Shown here piece by piece: positions 4,189 through 5,002 of a DNA stretch of 5,002 nucleotides. Every line of letters starts with the position of its first letter. Position 1 is the stretch's first letter. The notes under the pieces are model-generated. The model did no database searches. It was given only the letters and a program-made list of their open reading frames with translations, and was not told where the DNA came from. Made by a program: the position numbers and the translations under genes. The stretch is from Acidobacteriaceae bacterium (GTDB lineage Bacteria > Acidobacteriota > Terriglobia > Terriglobales > Acidobacteriaceae), in contig PMTP01000144.1 in NCBI GenBank assembly GCA_003167305.1, forward strand, positions 6,052-11,053, read 5' to 3'.

Positions 4189-5002
4189 TGAAGCGCAACG
4201 GCATGGCCAGCAGCCAGGCCGGCAAGCGAGGCAGCGCGCTGGCAAAGTCGCCGGTCAGCGGTTTGGGGTTCACCATGAAGTGGCCTGCATGAAGGATAGA
4301 ATCCTGCCTGGAAGCTGCGGAACGCTTGCGGCCGGCGGGCCCGGGTTCTGACCAGACTGCGCCCACTTCGACCGGCTTGTCGAGGGTGGCCTGGTTCAGG
4401 ACGTTATGGTCCTGCATTCGCTTTTTGTTCACATAGGTGGTGATGATCTGGACCGCTATCTTCGCCGAGAGCGATCCCCAGTCGCCATGCTCCTGAAGCA
4501 CGGCAATCACAATCTCAGGATTGCGCCTGGGAACCATGCCCACGAACCAGGAATTCGGGGTTTTTGCTCCGCCCTTGGTGTGGGTATCGCCGCCGCCGAC
4601 GACCTGGGCGGTGCCCGTTTTGCCGGCAAAGTCGACGCCTTCCATGTGCGCGGCCTCGGCTGTGTGATATAGACCTGGAGTGGTAGCGGCCGCCATGCCA
4701 TCGGTGATGATTTCCCAGGTGTCCGGATTGAGAGGCACCGTTTGCTCACCCGATCCTGGAAAGCTGTCCTGGAGGGCCTGGCGGAACTCGGCTGGAAGCT
4801 GGTCTGTGTTCACCACATGAGGACGGACCAGATGGCCGTTGGACGCGATGCCGCCCAAGGCCCGCGCCAATTGCAGGGGCGTAACCTGCGTCTCACCCTG
4901 GCCGATGCCGACGGAAATCGTGTTGCCGGGGTAATACCGCTGGTGGAAGTTCTTCATCTCCCACTGCGTCGAGGGCATCACTCCGGCCATCTCGTTGGGC
5001 AG
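4172..5002 (-). CDS. mrdA: Penicillin-binding protein 2 (elongasome D,D-transpeptidase), C-terminal part
   Basis: Class B penicillin-binding protein that cross-links peptidoglycan in the periplasm as RodA's partner. Only the last 276 codons are in the window; the frame continues past the right edge, so the membrane anchor, pedestal, SxxK serine and SxN motif are not seen. Visible family features (numbered from the edge) are YYPGNTISVGIGQGETQVTP (23-42), the following LQLARALGGIASNG (43-56), and AGKTGTAQVV (126-135), whose KTGT box at 128-131 completes the active site. NSWFVGMVPRRNPEIVIAVL (150-169) forms the next strands. About 145 residues follow KTGT, roughly 55 more than in E. coli PBP2. 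The extra tail contains a basic stretch (RKRSAASR) and ends LPRLPAWLLAMPLRFKEGQP. PBP2 rather than FtsI is chosen because rodA follows directly. Confidence 0.93.
   Translation of the reverse strand: MPNEMAGVMPSTQWEMKNFHQRYYPGNTISVGIGQGETQVTPLQLARALGGIASNGHLVRPHVVNTDQLPAEFRQALQDSFPGSGEQTVPLNPDTWEIITDGMAAATTPGLYHTAEAAHMEGVDFAGKTGTAQVVGGGDTHTKGGAKTPNSWFVGMVPRRNPEIVIAVLQEHGDWGSLSAKIAVQIITTYVNKKRMQDHNVLNQATLDKPVEVGAVWSEPGPAGRKRSAASRQDSILHAGHFMVNPKPLTGDFASALPRLPAWLLAMPLRFKEGQP
4175..4405 (-). other. C-terminal tail of PBP2 beyond the transpeptidase fold
   Basis: After the last transpeptidase helix (ending near TYVNKKRMQDHN, residues 189-200 from the edge) come about 76 residues with no family motif. 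They are Pro/Ala-rich in the middle (VWSEPGPAGRKRSAAS) and end with a Pro-rich hydrophobic segment, PRLPAWLLAMPLRF. It is not long enough to be a clear membrane helix. A periplasmic interaction segment is possible. The domain boundary is approximate. Confidence 0.5.

Overview
The window reads as part of a cell-elongation locus of a GC-rich Gram-negative bacterium. The gene content, the order PBP2-RodA-RNase E/G and the style of the proteins fit the Acidobacteriota (Terriglobales / Acidobacteriaceae) best. That placement comes from family knowledge and was not tested by a search. All three supported genes lie on the minus strand, so transcription runs from the right end of the window to the left.

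Layout in transcription order. (1) 5002-4172: the 3' part of mrdA, encoding penicillin-binding protein 2, the transpeptidase of the elongasome. The KTGT motif is visible; the SxxK and SxN motifs lie outside the window. (2) 4172-3069: a complete rodA, encoding the SEDS-family peptidoglycan glycosyltransferase that partners PBP2. Its ATG overlaps the mrdA stop codon in a TGATG junction. (3) 3068-2532: a 537-bp intergenic region with no convincing gene. It holds a possible rodA terminator, two palindromes, a degenerate 9-bp tandem repeat, a pyrimidine-rich leader tract (as read in the RNA) and a hairpin immediately upstream of the next ribosome binding site. (4) 2531-1: the 5' 843 codons of an RNase E/G-family endoribonuclease gene, cut by the window edge just before the catalytic aspartates.

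The unusual feature is the RNase E/G protein. Its S1 RNA-binding domain is split by about 560 residues of low-complexity sequence. The insert carries Pro/Gln/Glu repeats, an Arg-rich patch, a duplicated PGESLS motif, strongly acidic blocks and an RG-rich segment. In Escherichia coli the disordered degradosome scaffold is C-terminal; here a comparable-looking disordered region sits inside the N-terminal S1 domain. It may act as an internal scaffold, RNA-binding or condensate-forming segment. The PBP2/RodA pair is otherwise a conventional cell-wall elongation module, and linkage of an RNase G/E gene to shape genes is a recurrent bacterial arrangement. I see no mobile element, CRISPR array, tRNA or rRNA.
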